From NCBI GenBank assembly GCA_013215505.1, contig JABSQZ010000028.1, positions 1-64,000 of the forward strand: a DNA stretch of 64,000 nucleotides. Direction: 5' to 3'. This stretch comes from Oceanospirillaceae bacterium (lineage in GTDB: Bacteria; Pseudomonadota; Gammaproteobacteria; Pseudomonadales; Balneatricaceae). The notes beneath the pieces are model-generated. The model made no database searches. It had not been told where the DNA came from and saw nothing but the letters and a program-made list of their open reading frames with translations. The number at the start of each line of letters is the position of its first letter. Position 1 is the stretch's first letter. Positions 27,494 to 35,425 of the stretch are shown here, in pieces. Position numbers and translations under genes: made by a program.

Positions 27494-28486
27494 TTATCTA
27501 TCCCCTTTAAATTGGGCTAATACAGCAACTAAAATGACCAATCCTTTAACCGTGCCTTGCAAGTAGGGTGAAACCCCCAACAGATTCAACATATTATTTA
27601 TAATGCCTAATATGATGACGCCGATGACAGTGCCGAATATAGTGCCCCGACCGCCAGCTAAGGCGGTGCCACCAATCACTACTGCGGCGATCGCATCTAG
27701 CTCATAAAACAAACCGGCGTCGCCGGGGCTGACCGAATTGAGCCTTGAAGACAACATCACCGAAGAAATACCGACCATGGCTCCAGCAATCACAAAAGTC
27801 ATGAAATATACCCAGCGCACTTTAATCGCTGAGTAAGAGGCAACGGTAGCATTACAGCCTACAGCACAGACGTGGCGACCAAAGGCCGTGTGTTTAAGCA
27901 AAATGTGCGAGATAATTGCCAGCACTCCAAACACCCACACTGGAATCGGAATAGCCAATAAATAGCCGCCACCGATTTCGGGAAACAGCTGATTCTCTGA
28001 CACTACTTCACCGGCATCCGAGACATACAAAGTTAACGAGCGCAGAATTGACATAGTGGCCAGAGTGGCGATAAAAGAGGCAACTTTACCGCGAGTGATA
28101 ATTAAGCCATTAAGTGCCCCGAGCAGCGCTCCAATTGCCACTGCAGCGGCTATTGCCATCGCCACCGCATACCAGCCATCGCCAAACCAATTTAGCAGCA
28201 TCACACAAAGTACACCGACCAGTGCCACCATAGAACCCACTGATAAATCGATACCTCCGGCGATGATCACAAAAGTCATGCCCAGGGCAATAATGCCGGT
28301 GTAGGAAACCTGGCGTAATACGTTAGTTAAATTGCGTGGAATCAAAAAATGCTCACTGGCAATGGCTGAAAAAATCACCAGCACCAGCAACGCGATAAGC
28401 GGTGCGTACGTTCCCCAGGGAAACCTGGCCAATTTGCTAAAAGGGCTCTGCGGCGGCGGGGCTAAAATTTTTGTTTGTATTGACAT
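27494..28486 (-). CDS. Sugar ABC transporter permease (RbsC/AraH-like)
   Basis: A 330-aa inner-membrane protein with about eight to ten helices. The block TNVLRQVSYTGIIALGMTFVIIAGGIDLSVGSMVAL is the family signature, and ELDAIAAVVIGGTALAGGRGTIFGTVIGVIILGIINNMLNLLGV near the C-terminus is the EAA-like loop that contacts the ATPase. It forms the translocation channel with the ATPase encoded upstream. Located 82 bp after the ATPase gene. Confidence 0.94.
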   Translation of the reverse strand: MSIQTKILAPPPQSPFSKLARFPWGTYAPLIALLVLVIFSAIASEHFLIPRNLTNVLRQVSYTGIIALGMTFVIIAGGIDLSVGSMVALVGVLCVMLLNWFGDGWYAVAMAIAAAVAIGALLGALNGLIITRGKVASFIATLATMSILRSLTLYVSDAGEVVSENQLFPEIGGGYLLAIPIPVWVFGVLAIISHILLKHTAFGRHVCAVGCNATVASYSAIKVRWVYFMTFVIAGAMVGISSVMLSSRLNSVSPGDAGLFYELDAIAAVVIGGTALAGGRGTIFGTVIGVIILGIINNMLNLLGVSPYLQGTVKGLVILVAVLAQFKGDR

Positions 28487-28568
28487 GTTATTACCTGTTA
28501 TTCATCAAAAAATACAGCTTTCATCAAGAGAATAAATATTCGCTAGCAAAGCATTAGTACCATAAGTG

Positions 28569-30113
28569 TTACGCACTCTTGGTCAGATCTTGTTTAAGAC
28601 CAGCCGCGTAATACATAATCTCCTGGTCATTGATATCATCCCCTTGTAATTCACCGACAATTTTCCCCTCGCGCATCACTAATACCCGCGAAGCCAGCCC
28701 GATCAACTCATCGAGTTCTGAGGATATAACAATCACCGACATGCCCTTTTTGGTCATAGCGTTGATAAAGTGATAAATTTCTTTCTTAGTATTAACGTCT
28801 ATGCCGCGGGTGGGTTCATCCAGAATCAGTATTTCAGGCTCAGTATCCATCCACTTCGCCAAATACACTTTCTGTTGATTACCACCGCTGAGATTGATCA
28901 GTTCAGAGTTGATTGAAGCCGCTTTAATATCAAACAGATCGACATAATGCTGCGCCTGCTGGGTTTCTAGTTTACCTTGAATCAGTCTTTTTACATATTT
29001 GGCCAGCGAGATCAGACTGATGTTTTTGACGATATCAAAATTCATCACCAGGCCTTTTCCCTGGCGATCCTCGGATAAATACGCCATTTTACAGTCCACC
29101 GCATCCGCCACTGATTTGATAGCGACGTCGCGGCCTTTCACTTGTACCGAACAGCTATCCACCTCGCGCAAGCCCATCAACGCCTCTGCTGTTTCTGTGC
29201 GCCCGGCACCGATCAGCCCGGCAAAACCTAAAATTTCCCCTTTGTGCAACTTAAAGTTAATGTCCTGCAATAGCCCTTTAATATTTAAGTTACTCACCTT
29301 AAGTACTGTTTCTGCAGCGCAGCTAATTTTTGGTGGATAGATTTGATTGAGCTCACGACCGACCATTTTTCTGGCCATATCTTGCTCATCGATATCACTG
29401 ACATCATCGACACTGATAAGGTAGCCATCGCGTAAGATCACCAGTCGATCACAGAGTTGTTTAACCTCTTTGAGCTTGTGAGAGATAAACACTAAAGTGA
29501 CGCCCCGCGCCTTTAGACGTTCTACTAAGGCAAATAGAATTTTTACTTCATGGGCGGTCAACACTGTGGTTGGCTCGTCCATGATCAACACGCGGACATC
29601 GCTGACCAGGGCTTTGGCGATTTCCACCATCTGTTTTTGCGCCACACTTAAAGTGGAAATTAATGCATCTGGGTCCAATTGCGTTTGCAGCTCCTCCAGT
29701 AACTGCAAAGTCTTGACACGCATTGCTTTTTTATCCAGCAAAATCCCCTGACTGCGCTCGCTGCCCAAAAAGATATTTTCAAATACATTCAGTGTATTGA
29801 TTAAATTAAACTCTTGGGGAATCATCGAAATCCCCAGCGCTTTAGCACTGGCCGGGCCGTCTATCTCAACCTTATTCCCGGCAAAACTGATACTGCCGCT
29901 GGTCTTCTGGTAAATACCACAGAGAATCTTCAGTAAAGTAGACTTACCGGCGCCATTTTCACCCAGTATCCCCAACACTTCTCCCGGGAAAATATCAATA
30001 GTCACTTTATGCAACACACGTACACCTGAGAACTCTTTGACGATATTGTCAATCTGCATGATAGGTGTAGCAGTAGCGTGATTTTTATTAGCTAAGCTAT
30101 TCTCACTGCTCAT
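28569..30113 (-). CDS. Sugar ABC transporter ATP-binding protein (RbsA/MglA-like, double cassette)
   Basis: Two fused ABC domains in 514 aa. The first has Walker A GENGAGKST, signature LSVAQKQMVEIAKAL and Walker B VLIMDEPT. The second has the degenerate loop GLIGAGRTE usual for this class, with LSGGNQQKVYLAKWM and ILILDEPTRGID. The start ATG at 30113 overlaps the last 11 bp of the upstream Gfo/Idh gene, so the two are translationally coupled; the longer in-frame start at 30164 lies inside that gene. It powers import of the sugar bound by the protein at 26401. Confidence 0.95.
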   Translation of the reverse strand: MSSENSLANKNHATATPIMQIDNIVKEFSGVRVLHKVTIDIFPGEVLGILGENGAGKSTLLKILCGIYQKTSGSISFAGNKVEIDGPASAKALGISMIPQEFNLINTLNVFENIFLGSERSQGILLDKKAMRVKTLQLLEELQTQLDPDALISTLSVAQKQMVEIAKALVSDVRVLIMDEPTTVLTAHEVKILFALVERLKARGVTLVFISHKLKEVKQLCDRLVILRDGYLISVDDVSDIDEQDMARKMVGRELNQIYPPKISCAAETVLKVSNLNIKGLLQDINFKLHKGEILGFAGLIGAGRTETAEALMGLREVDSCSVQVKGRDVAIKSVADAVDCKMAYLSEDRQGKGLVMNFDIVKNISLISLAKYVKRLIQGKLETQQAQHYVDLFDIKAASINSELINLSGGNQQKVYLAKWMDTEPEILILDEPTRGIDVNTKKEIYHFINAMTKKGMSVIVISSELDELIGLASRVLVMREGKIVGELQGDDINDQEIMYYAAGLKQDLTKSA

Positions 30114-31257
30114 TGAGAGGCACCCACTGACTGTTACTCTTTGATGAACTGACCACAGCTTCAATGAAATTCATCGCCGCTATGCCCTCGGTGATACCTG
30201 GAATTAATTGCAGTTCAGGAGGCCTTGGCTTACCCTGCTGATGCAGCACTAAGGCATCGGCGATATCGCGATAGAGGTTGGCAAATCCCTCCAGATACCC
30301 TTCCGGATGACCGGCCGGGGTTCTGCTGATACGGTTGGCAACTTCACTCACACCATGCCCGGCGCGAGTCAATTTTTGGGTCGGCTCACCTAAGGGGCTA
30401 TACCAGAGTTCATTGGGGTTCTCCTGTGCCCACTCCAAGCCACCTCGATCGCCAAAGATACGTATTTTCAGTTGATTATCATTACCCGGGGCGACCTGCG
30501 AGCACCAGAGAATACCTTTGGCCCCCTGCTTAAAACGCAACAGCACGTGAGCGTTATCATCTAACTGCCGCCCTTCTACAAAAGCGTCAATATCGGCGCA
30601 CACTTCACTGACTTGTAAATTAGAGATAAACTCTGCCAGGTTAAAAGCGTGGCTGCCAATATCTCCGACACTGCCACCCGCCCCTGATTTTTTCGGGTCG
30701 GTCCGCCACTGGGCCTGTTTATTGTCGCCATCTTCCTGCTTATCACTGAGCCAGTCCTGCACATATTCCACTTGCACTAACCGGATCTTGCCGACCTTGC
30801 CCTCCTGCACTAATTCGCGGGCAAATCTGACCATCGGGTAAGCGGTATAGTTGTGAGTCAGACAGAAAAAACTGCCGCTTTCTTTTATTATCTTTGCCAA
30901 CTGTCGCGCCTGCAGTTGATCCAAAGTGACAGGTTTGTCACAAATCACCGCGATACCCTGCTGCAAAAAAGCTTTGGCTACCGGAAAATGCATATGATTA
31001 GGTGTCACAATGACCACCGCATCAATGCCATCTACGCGGGCATTTTCGGTGCGCGCCATCTGCTCATAACTGGTGTAAATACGATCTCCGCTGATGCCGA
31101 GGTTTTCCCCGGAGTCAATGGCCCTGGAACTGTCTGACGACAGCGCCCCCGCCACCAGTTCAAAGCGGTTATCAATGCGCGAGGCGATGCGGTGAATTTC
31201 ACCGATAAAAGCACCATCCCCACCACCGACCATGCCAATTTTTATTTTTTTTATCAT
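30103..31257 (-). CDS. Gfo/Idh/MocA-family NAD(P)-dependent sugar dehydrogenase
   Basis: The N-terminal Rossmann motif GMVGGGDGAFIGEIH (about 8-22) and the catalytic EKP-like motif, here CDKPVTLDQLQA (about 113), define the family. The C-terminal domain has GGSVGDIGSHAFNLAEF, where Asp and His (DIGSH) complete the active site. Expected reaction: oxidation or reduction of a sugar or inositol hydroxyl, commonly C3, with NAD(P). It is 15 bp after the TIM-barrel gene and overlaps the ABC ATPase, so it acts on the imported sugar. Exact substrate not readable. Confidence 0.92.
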   Translation of the reverse strand: MIKKIKIGMVGGGDGAFIGEIHRIASRIDNRFELVAGALSSDSSRAIDSGENLGISGDRIYTSYEQMARTENARVDGIDAVVIVTPNHMHFPVAKAFLQQGIAVICDKPVTLDQLQARQLAKIIKESGSFFCLTHNYTAYPMVRFARELVQEGKVGKIRLVQVEYVQDWLSDKQEDGDNKQAQWRTDPKKSGAGGSVGDIGSHAFNLAEFISNLQVSEVCADIDAFVEGRQLDDNAHVLLRFKQGAKGILWCSQVAPGNDNQLKIRIFGDRGGLEWAQENPNELWYSPLGEPTQKLTRAGHGVSEVANRISRTPAGHPEGYLEGFANLYRDIADALVLHQQGKPRPPELQLIPGITEGIAAMNFIEAVVSSSKSNSQWVPLNEQ

Positions 31258-31272
31258 CAGTTTTTCCCGCGA

Positions 31273-32328
31273 TTAATTAAGGCCTAAAGTTTTCCGGTTG
31301 GCCAGCTGGTCGACCCCGCTATCGGCAAAGTCATCGAACGCTTTGTCAGTGACCTGGATAATGTGTTGATTAACAAAATCCACCCCTTGCTCAGCTCCCT
31401 GCTGTGGGTGTTTAAGACAGCACTCCCATTCAATCACTGCCCAGCCATCGAAGTCGTATTGACTGAGTTTGGAAAAAATCCCCTTAAAATCGACTTGTCC
31501 ATCACCCAGAGAGCGAAAGCGAGCCGCCCGCTCGGTCCAGGAGCTATACCCACCGTAGACACCTTGGCGTCCGGTTGGATTAAACTCAGCATCTTTGACA
31601 TGAAACATTTTGATCCGATCACGGTAGATATCGATGAAAGCTAAGTAATCCAATTGCTGCAGCAGAAAATGTGAGGGATCATAGAGAATATTCACTCTGG
31701 GATGATTATTGGTCGCCGCTAAGAACTTATCAAAAGTCACCCCATCGTGCAGATCTTCTCCGGGATGAATTTCATAACAGACATCTACTCCACATCGATC
31801 AAACTCGTCCAGTATTGGCAGCCAGCGCGCTGCTAACTCCTCAAAGCCCATTTCCACTAAGCCCGCGGGGCGCTGTGGCCATGGATACATAAAGGGCCAC
31901 AATAAAGCCCCTGAGAAACTGGCGTGTTGTGTTAATCCTAAATTTTTAGACGCCCTAGCTGCCCAGAGCATTTGTTGTACCGCCCACTCCTGACGTGCCA
32001 CTGGGTTGTTGCGCACTGACTCGGGAGCAAAACCATCAAACATCTGATCATACGCGGGATGAACAGCAACCAGTTGCCCCTGTAAATGTGTAGACAACTC
32101 AGTGATCACTAAGCCGTGCTCAGCCAGTGTCGCCTGTACTTGAGCGCAGTAACGCAAGTCACTGGCGGCGCGTTCTAAATCAAATACACGGCCATCCCAG
32201 CTGGGTATTTGCACCCCTTTATAACCCAATCCGCCGGCCCAGCGGGCAATATTTTCCAAGCTGTTAAAAGGAGCCTCATCACTGACAAATTGTGCCAAAA
32301 ATAGAGCCGGACCTTTAATTGTTTTCAT
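31273..32328 (-). CDS. Sugar phosphate isomerase/epimerase (xylose-isomerase-like TIM barrel)
   Basis: First gene of the operon. The AP-endonuclease-2-type TIM barrel is recognised by GYKGVQIPSWD, the metal ligands in VCYEIHPGED (Glu), ILYDPSHF (Asp/His), FHVKDAEF (His) and AVIEWEC (Glu), forming one divalent metal site. With a Gfo/Idh partner such enzymes epimerise or dehydrate keto-sugars (IolE/IolI-like and related). At 351 aa it is longer than IolE. GAGG precedes the ATG; the LacI-type palindrome lies 86 bp upstream. Confidence 0.88.
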   Translation of the reverse strand: MKTIKGPALFLAQFVSDEAPFNSLENIARWAGGLGYKGVQIPSWDGRVFDLERAASDLRYCAQVQATLAEHGLVITELSTHLQGQLVAVHPAYDQMFDGFAPESVRNNPVARQEWAVQQMLWAARASKNLGLTQHASFSGALLWPFMYPWPQRPAGLVEMGFEELAARWLPILDEFDRCGVDVCYEIHPGEDLHDGVTFDKFLAATNNHPRVNILYDPSHFLLQQLDYLAFIDIYRDRIKMFHVKDAEFNPTGRQGVYGGYSSWTERAARFRSLGDGQVDFKGIFSKLSQYDFDGWAVIEWECCLKHPQQGAEQGVDFVNQHIIQVTDKAFDDFADSGVDQLANRKTLGLN

Positions 32329-32413
32329 CTGTGCGCCTCACTATGCAATTTTTTATATTTTTATCTGCTTACAAAATACCCAGTAGTGCCATTGAACATG
32401 TCGCTATCAAACA

Positions 32414-32433
32414 CAATGTAATCGATTACATTG
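32414..32433. promoter_or_regulatory. LacI-type operator, perfect 20-bp palindrome
   Basis: CAATGTAATCGATTACATTG is a perfect palindrome with the central CG step favoured by LacI/PurR/CytR proteins. It lies 86 bp ahead of the first gene of the sugar operon, whose far end is next to a LacI-family gene (25161-26189). Binding by that regulator is inference. Confidence 0.7.
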
Positions 32434-32698
32434 CATCCTTAAAAAAAAGACATCGACTTAGTTTCTCCCTAAATTTTCTGTCCGTGTTAACTGCATTTAA
32501 ATATAGCGGCAAATTTATGTCAATAGATTTACTTTGCGATATTTAGTAATTGCTTAAACTTTTTTCACTTTTAAACCCAATCAGAGTCGATATTTCTTTA
32601 CTGATCAATCACTAGCGGTCATAAACTCACAGCCAGTGATTATCAATAAATTCATTAATTTTTCAGTAAGCCCTAAAGAGCCTAATAGCCCTGCACCG

Positions 32699-32718
32699 TT
32701 GCAGCTTTGCAGCTGCAA
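32699..32718 (-). terminator. Hairpin downstream of the response-regulator gene
   Basis: TTGCAGCT-TTGC-AGCTGCAA is a perfect 8-bp stem 36 bp past the stop at 32754 (minus). No clear U-run follows in that direction, so intrinsic termination would be weak; mRNA end protection is as likely. Confidence 0.4.
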
Positions 32719-32753
32719 TACAGGCTCTATCAGAAAAAAACTAAGCAAAATCT

Positions 32754-33182
32754 TTACTTAACCGGTAATTCGATAATACGCCAGTAGTGTTCCAACAGTC
32801 CCAGCGCCTCCAGAAAACTCTCCTCAGCATTAGATTTTACTATGTAGCCAGCAATATTTTTGCTGTAAGCTGCACAGATATCTTGCTCGTCAGAGGAAGT
32901 GGTCATCACAAAAATAACGGTACTTTTTAATTTCTCATCATTGCGAATCACATCTAAAAACTCAAGCCCGCCCATGCGCGGCATATTCAAATCTAGCAGC
33001 ACAATAAAAGGGCCCTGAATTTTTTGCTGGCCATTTTCACCGCGGATTATTTCCAGGGCCTGGACGCCGTCTTTGGCTATGTGCAAGCTGTTAGCTATTT
33101 TCAAGCTCTTTAGGGCGCGTTTGATGCCCATGATGTCAATATCATCATCTTCGACTAACAATAACTGTGCTTCTTTTCTCAT
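32754..33182 (-). CDS. Rcp1-like single-domain response regulator
   Basis: A stand-alone receiver domain of 142 aa: acidic residues VEDDDID (10-16), phospho-acceptor Asp64 in IVLLDLNMP, Thr in VMTTSS and Lys in YIVKSN. The long loop before Asp64 (GENGQQKIQGPF) and VEDDDID start are typical of Rcp1-type partners of Cph1-like kinases. It is 51 bp after the CHASE kinase gene and is the third gene of this cassette, so that kinase is its probable phosphodonor. It has no output domain and must act by protein contact. Confidence 0.93.
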   Translation of the reverse strand: MRKEAQLLLVEDDDIDIMGIKRALKSLKIANSLHIAKDGVQALEIIRGENGQQKIQGPFIVLLDLNMPRMGGLEFLDVIRNDEKLKSTVIFVMTTSSDEQDICAAYSKNIAGYIVKSNAEESFLEALGLLEHYWRIIELPVK

Positions 33183-33233
33183 TTTTGCCTCGATAATAGC
33201 TGTTGCCGGTAATTTTATTGTTCGTCTGCTGTT

Positions 33234-35339
33234 TTACTCAATAATAGGCAGTGAAAATTTAATGCAACAGCCCTGTCGCTGTTGCCGGTCTATCCAAACT
33301 TTGCCCCCACTGCGCTCGATTAGCTTTTTAACGATTGCCAACCCCATACCGCTTCCTTCGACTTCGTCCCTGGGTTTCAGTGTCTGAAACATTTGAAACA
33401 CTTTGCCACTCATCGCCGGATCAATACCCGGCCCGTCATCGCTGACACTAAAGAGATGTTCGCTACCGGTATTTTCATAGTCTAGGTTAATGTTCCCAGA
33501 GTTCCCCAGGTGGTGCTTGATCGAGTTACTGATCAGATTGTGCAGTACCTGGCTTATTACGCTCTGCTGTAGCTGGATGTTAGGCAGCTCAAACTTCACC
33601 ACAAAGCCCTGTTGTTCAGCGCAGAGTAGATCAGTTATATTGCCAGTGAGAAGATTGAGGTCCACGGATTCTACCTGAGTCTCCGCCAGCCCGGCTTTTG
33701 AATATTGCAGTAAACCCGCCAACAAATTTTCCAGCCTGGTGATCCGCCCTTTCAGCAACTGCATATAAGAATCCGTTTCCGAATCCATTTTTCCCGCCAT
33801 GTTTTCTTCAATCCACTGCGCTAAATTACTGATACCCCGCAGCGGGGCCTTTAAATCATGAGAGGCGACATAGGCAAATTGTTCCAAATCTTCGTTTGAA
33901 CGCTGTAGCTCAGCTGCGTAACTGGCAATTGCTATTTCCGCTTTTTTTCGACGCTGGATCTTTTGAATTGAACCGACCATCCGCAGCGCTTTGCCATTTT
34001 CATCCCAGGCGGCCTGTCCGCTGCAGAGAAACCACAGATATTCGCCGCTCTTATGTTTTATCCGGTACTCAATTTCAAAGCGGCTTCTGTCAGTTAAATG
34101 CCGCTGCAACAATTGCGCAGCGGGTTTTCTATCCTCAGGGTGTAACATGCGCACAAAATTTTGTTTACTGGCTTTTAACTCCAAATTATCGTAGCCGAGT
34201 AGTTTATAAAACTGCGGCGACCAATACTCATTAGATTCATCGACATCTATCCAATCCCAAATGCCGACACTGGAACCTTCAACGGCCAGGGAAAAGCGCT
34301 GTTCACTGACCCGCAAAGCCTTGGTTTGAAGAGCGACTTCCAAAGATATTTGCCGATGTGAGCGATTTAGTTGATAAAAATGCAAACTCGCCAGCAGAGA
34401 TAGTAATAGCGCGCCTAGTGCGATTAACCAGGCAGTTAGGTCCCGATACACTGCTCCACCAGCAAGGGGTGTAACACTTAATTGCCAACTGCGCTGGGCA
34501 AAAGAGATAACCGTTTTAAAATGTAAGTTATGGTTGTTATGGACCTTATTCTGATCCCCATACAAGACCTGCCGATCTGCTGAATCTGTGATCATTAAAT
34601 CCAGTTGCTGTGGCAAGCTGGCACTGGCGTGTTCTATTAAATCGCCAACGCGCAGGACTAATAAGGCAAAGCCCAATAACTTGCGGCGGCGCTCTGCAAT
34701 AGACCTGGGTTCTACGCCGTCCTGAAATACCGGGTAAAAGATCAGCACTCCTGATTGGGTCGCTGTTTCTTGTACTAACTTAATAGCTGTTGTCATCACC
34801 GGCCTAGCGGTATCCATGGCTGTTTGCAGTGCATTCAGGCGCGCTTGATTAGAGCCTAAATCATAGCCCACAGCCGCCTCATTACCGCTCAGTGGGTAAA
34901 CATAGTAAACAGGATAGTATTGGGTGCGAAAACTAACAGGCTTTAAGTCACCGAATTTTCCCTGCTTGATTTGAAAGTCAATCAGTCCTTGCTGCTGTGC
35001 TAAGCGCTCATAAACTTGGCGTTTATTGTTAACGACTTTGGGAATCCATTCCAGTGCCTGCACATAGGGACGCTCTTTTAGCAGTGCCTTAGAATATTTA
35101 TCAAAGCGCTCCCTGGTGAGGTTTTCAGTGTTTTCGATAAAACTTTTCAGTGATACCAATAATTCACGGCTAGATTGCAGAGCTGAATCTATGGTTTTAA
35201 AGTAACTGTCTGCCTGTCGATGAAAAATATCTGCCTGTTCGGCTCTTTGACTGTTACTGACTAACAAGAACAATAAGATTGCGCAGATGATACCTATCAA
35301 CAATGTTATAACAGGTGTGAGATAGAGCTTAAATTGCAT
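33234..35339 (-). CDS. CHASE-PAS sensor histidine kinase (copy 2)
   Basis: Paralogue of the kinase at 9615-11732 with the same layout: TM1, CHASE sensor, TM2, PAS/PAC, HisKA (YVASHDLKAPLRGISNLAQW) and HATPase (NLISNSIKHH, DDGPGID, GSGMGLA). The kinase half is nearly identical in wording (VFQMFQTLKPRDEVEGSGMGLA in both), while the CHASE half has diverged more, suggesting different ligands. The ATG at 35339 (MQFKLYLTP) has AGAGGA upstream and aligns with copy 1; the in-frame start 18 codons earlier is less likely. 86 bp separate it from the GGDEF-EAL gene and 51 bp from its Rcp1-like regulator. Confidence 0.93.
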   Translation of the reverse strand: MQFKLYLTPVITLLIGIICAILLFLLVSNSQRAEQADIFHRQADSYFKTIDSALQSSRELLVSLKSFIENTENLTRERFDKYSKALLKERPYVQALEWIPKVVNNKRQVYERLAQQQGLIDFQIKQGKFGDLKPVSFRTQYYPVYYVYPLSGNEAAVGYDLGSNQARLNALQTAMDTARPVMTTAIKLVQETATQSGVLIFYPVFQDGVEPRSIAERRRKLLGFALLVLRVGDLIEHASASLPQQLDLMITDSADRQVLYGDQNKVHNNHNLHFKTVISFAQRSWQLSVTPLAGGAVYRDLTAWLIALGALLLSLLASLHFYQLNRSHRQISLEVALQTKALRVSEQRFSLAVEGSSVGIWDWIDVDESNEYWSPQFYKLLGYDNLELKASKQNFVRMLHPEDRKPAAQLLQRHLTDRSRFEIEYRIKHKSGEYLWFLCSGQAAWDENGKALRMVGSIQKIQRRKKAEIAIASYAAELQRSNEDLEQFAYVASHDLKAPLRGISNLAQWIEENMAGKMDSETDSYMQLLKGRITRLENLLAGLLQYSKAGLAETQVESVDLNLLTGNITDLLCAEQQGFVVKFELPNIQLQQSVISQVLHNLISNSIKHHLGNSGNINLDYENTGSEHLFSVSDDGPGIDPAMSGKVFQMFQTLKPRDEVEGSGMGLAIVKKLIERSGGKVWIDRQQRQGCCIKFSLPIIE

Positions 35340-35425
35340 TCGATAATAATCCTCTGCCGCTGAACCAGTGCCTATCCTATGCAAGAAGCCCATTCCCTGG
35401 AAGTGTTAGATAGTCTGTGTTTGCC

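Larger units (their letters stand above)
32329..32753. other. Intergenic region: sugar-operon promoter, operator and a hairpin
   Basis: Contains the 20-bp operator-like palindrome (32414-32433) and, near the other end, a hairpin (32699-32718). An ORF-like plus-strand frame at 32319-32546 has no family resemblance and sits in AT-rich promoter DNA, so I do not call it. Confidence 0.6.

Noticed and set aside
32319-32546. Plus-strand 75-codon frame upstream of the sugar operon
   Set aside because: Overlaps the operator and promoter region and has no recognisable domain.
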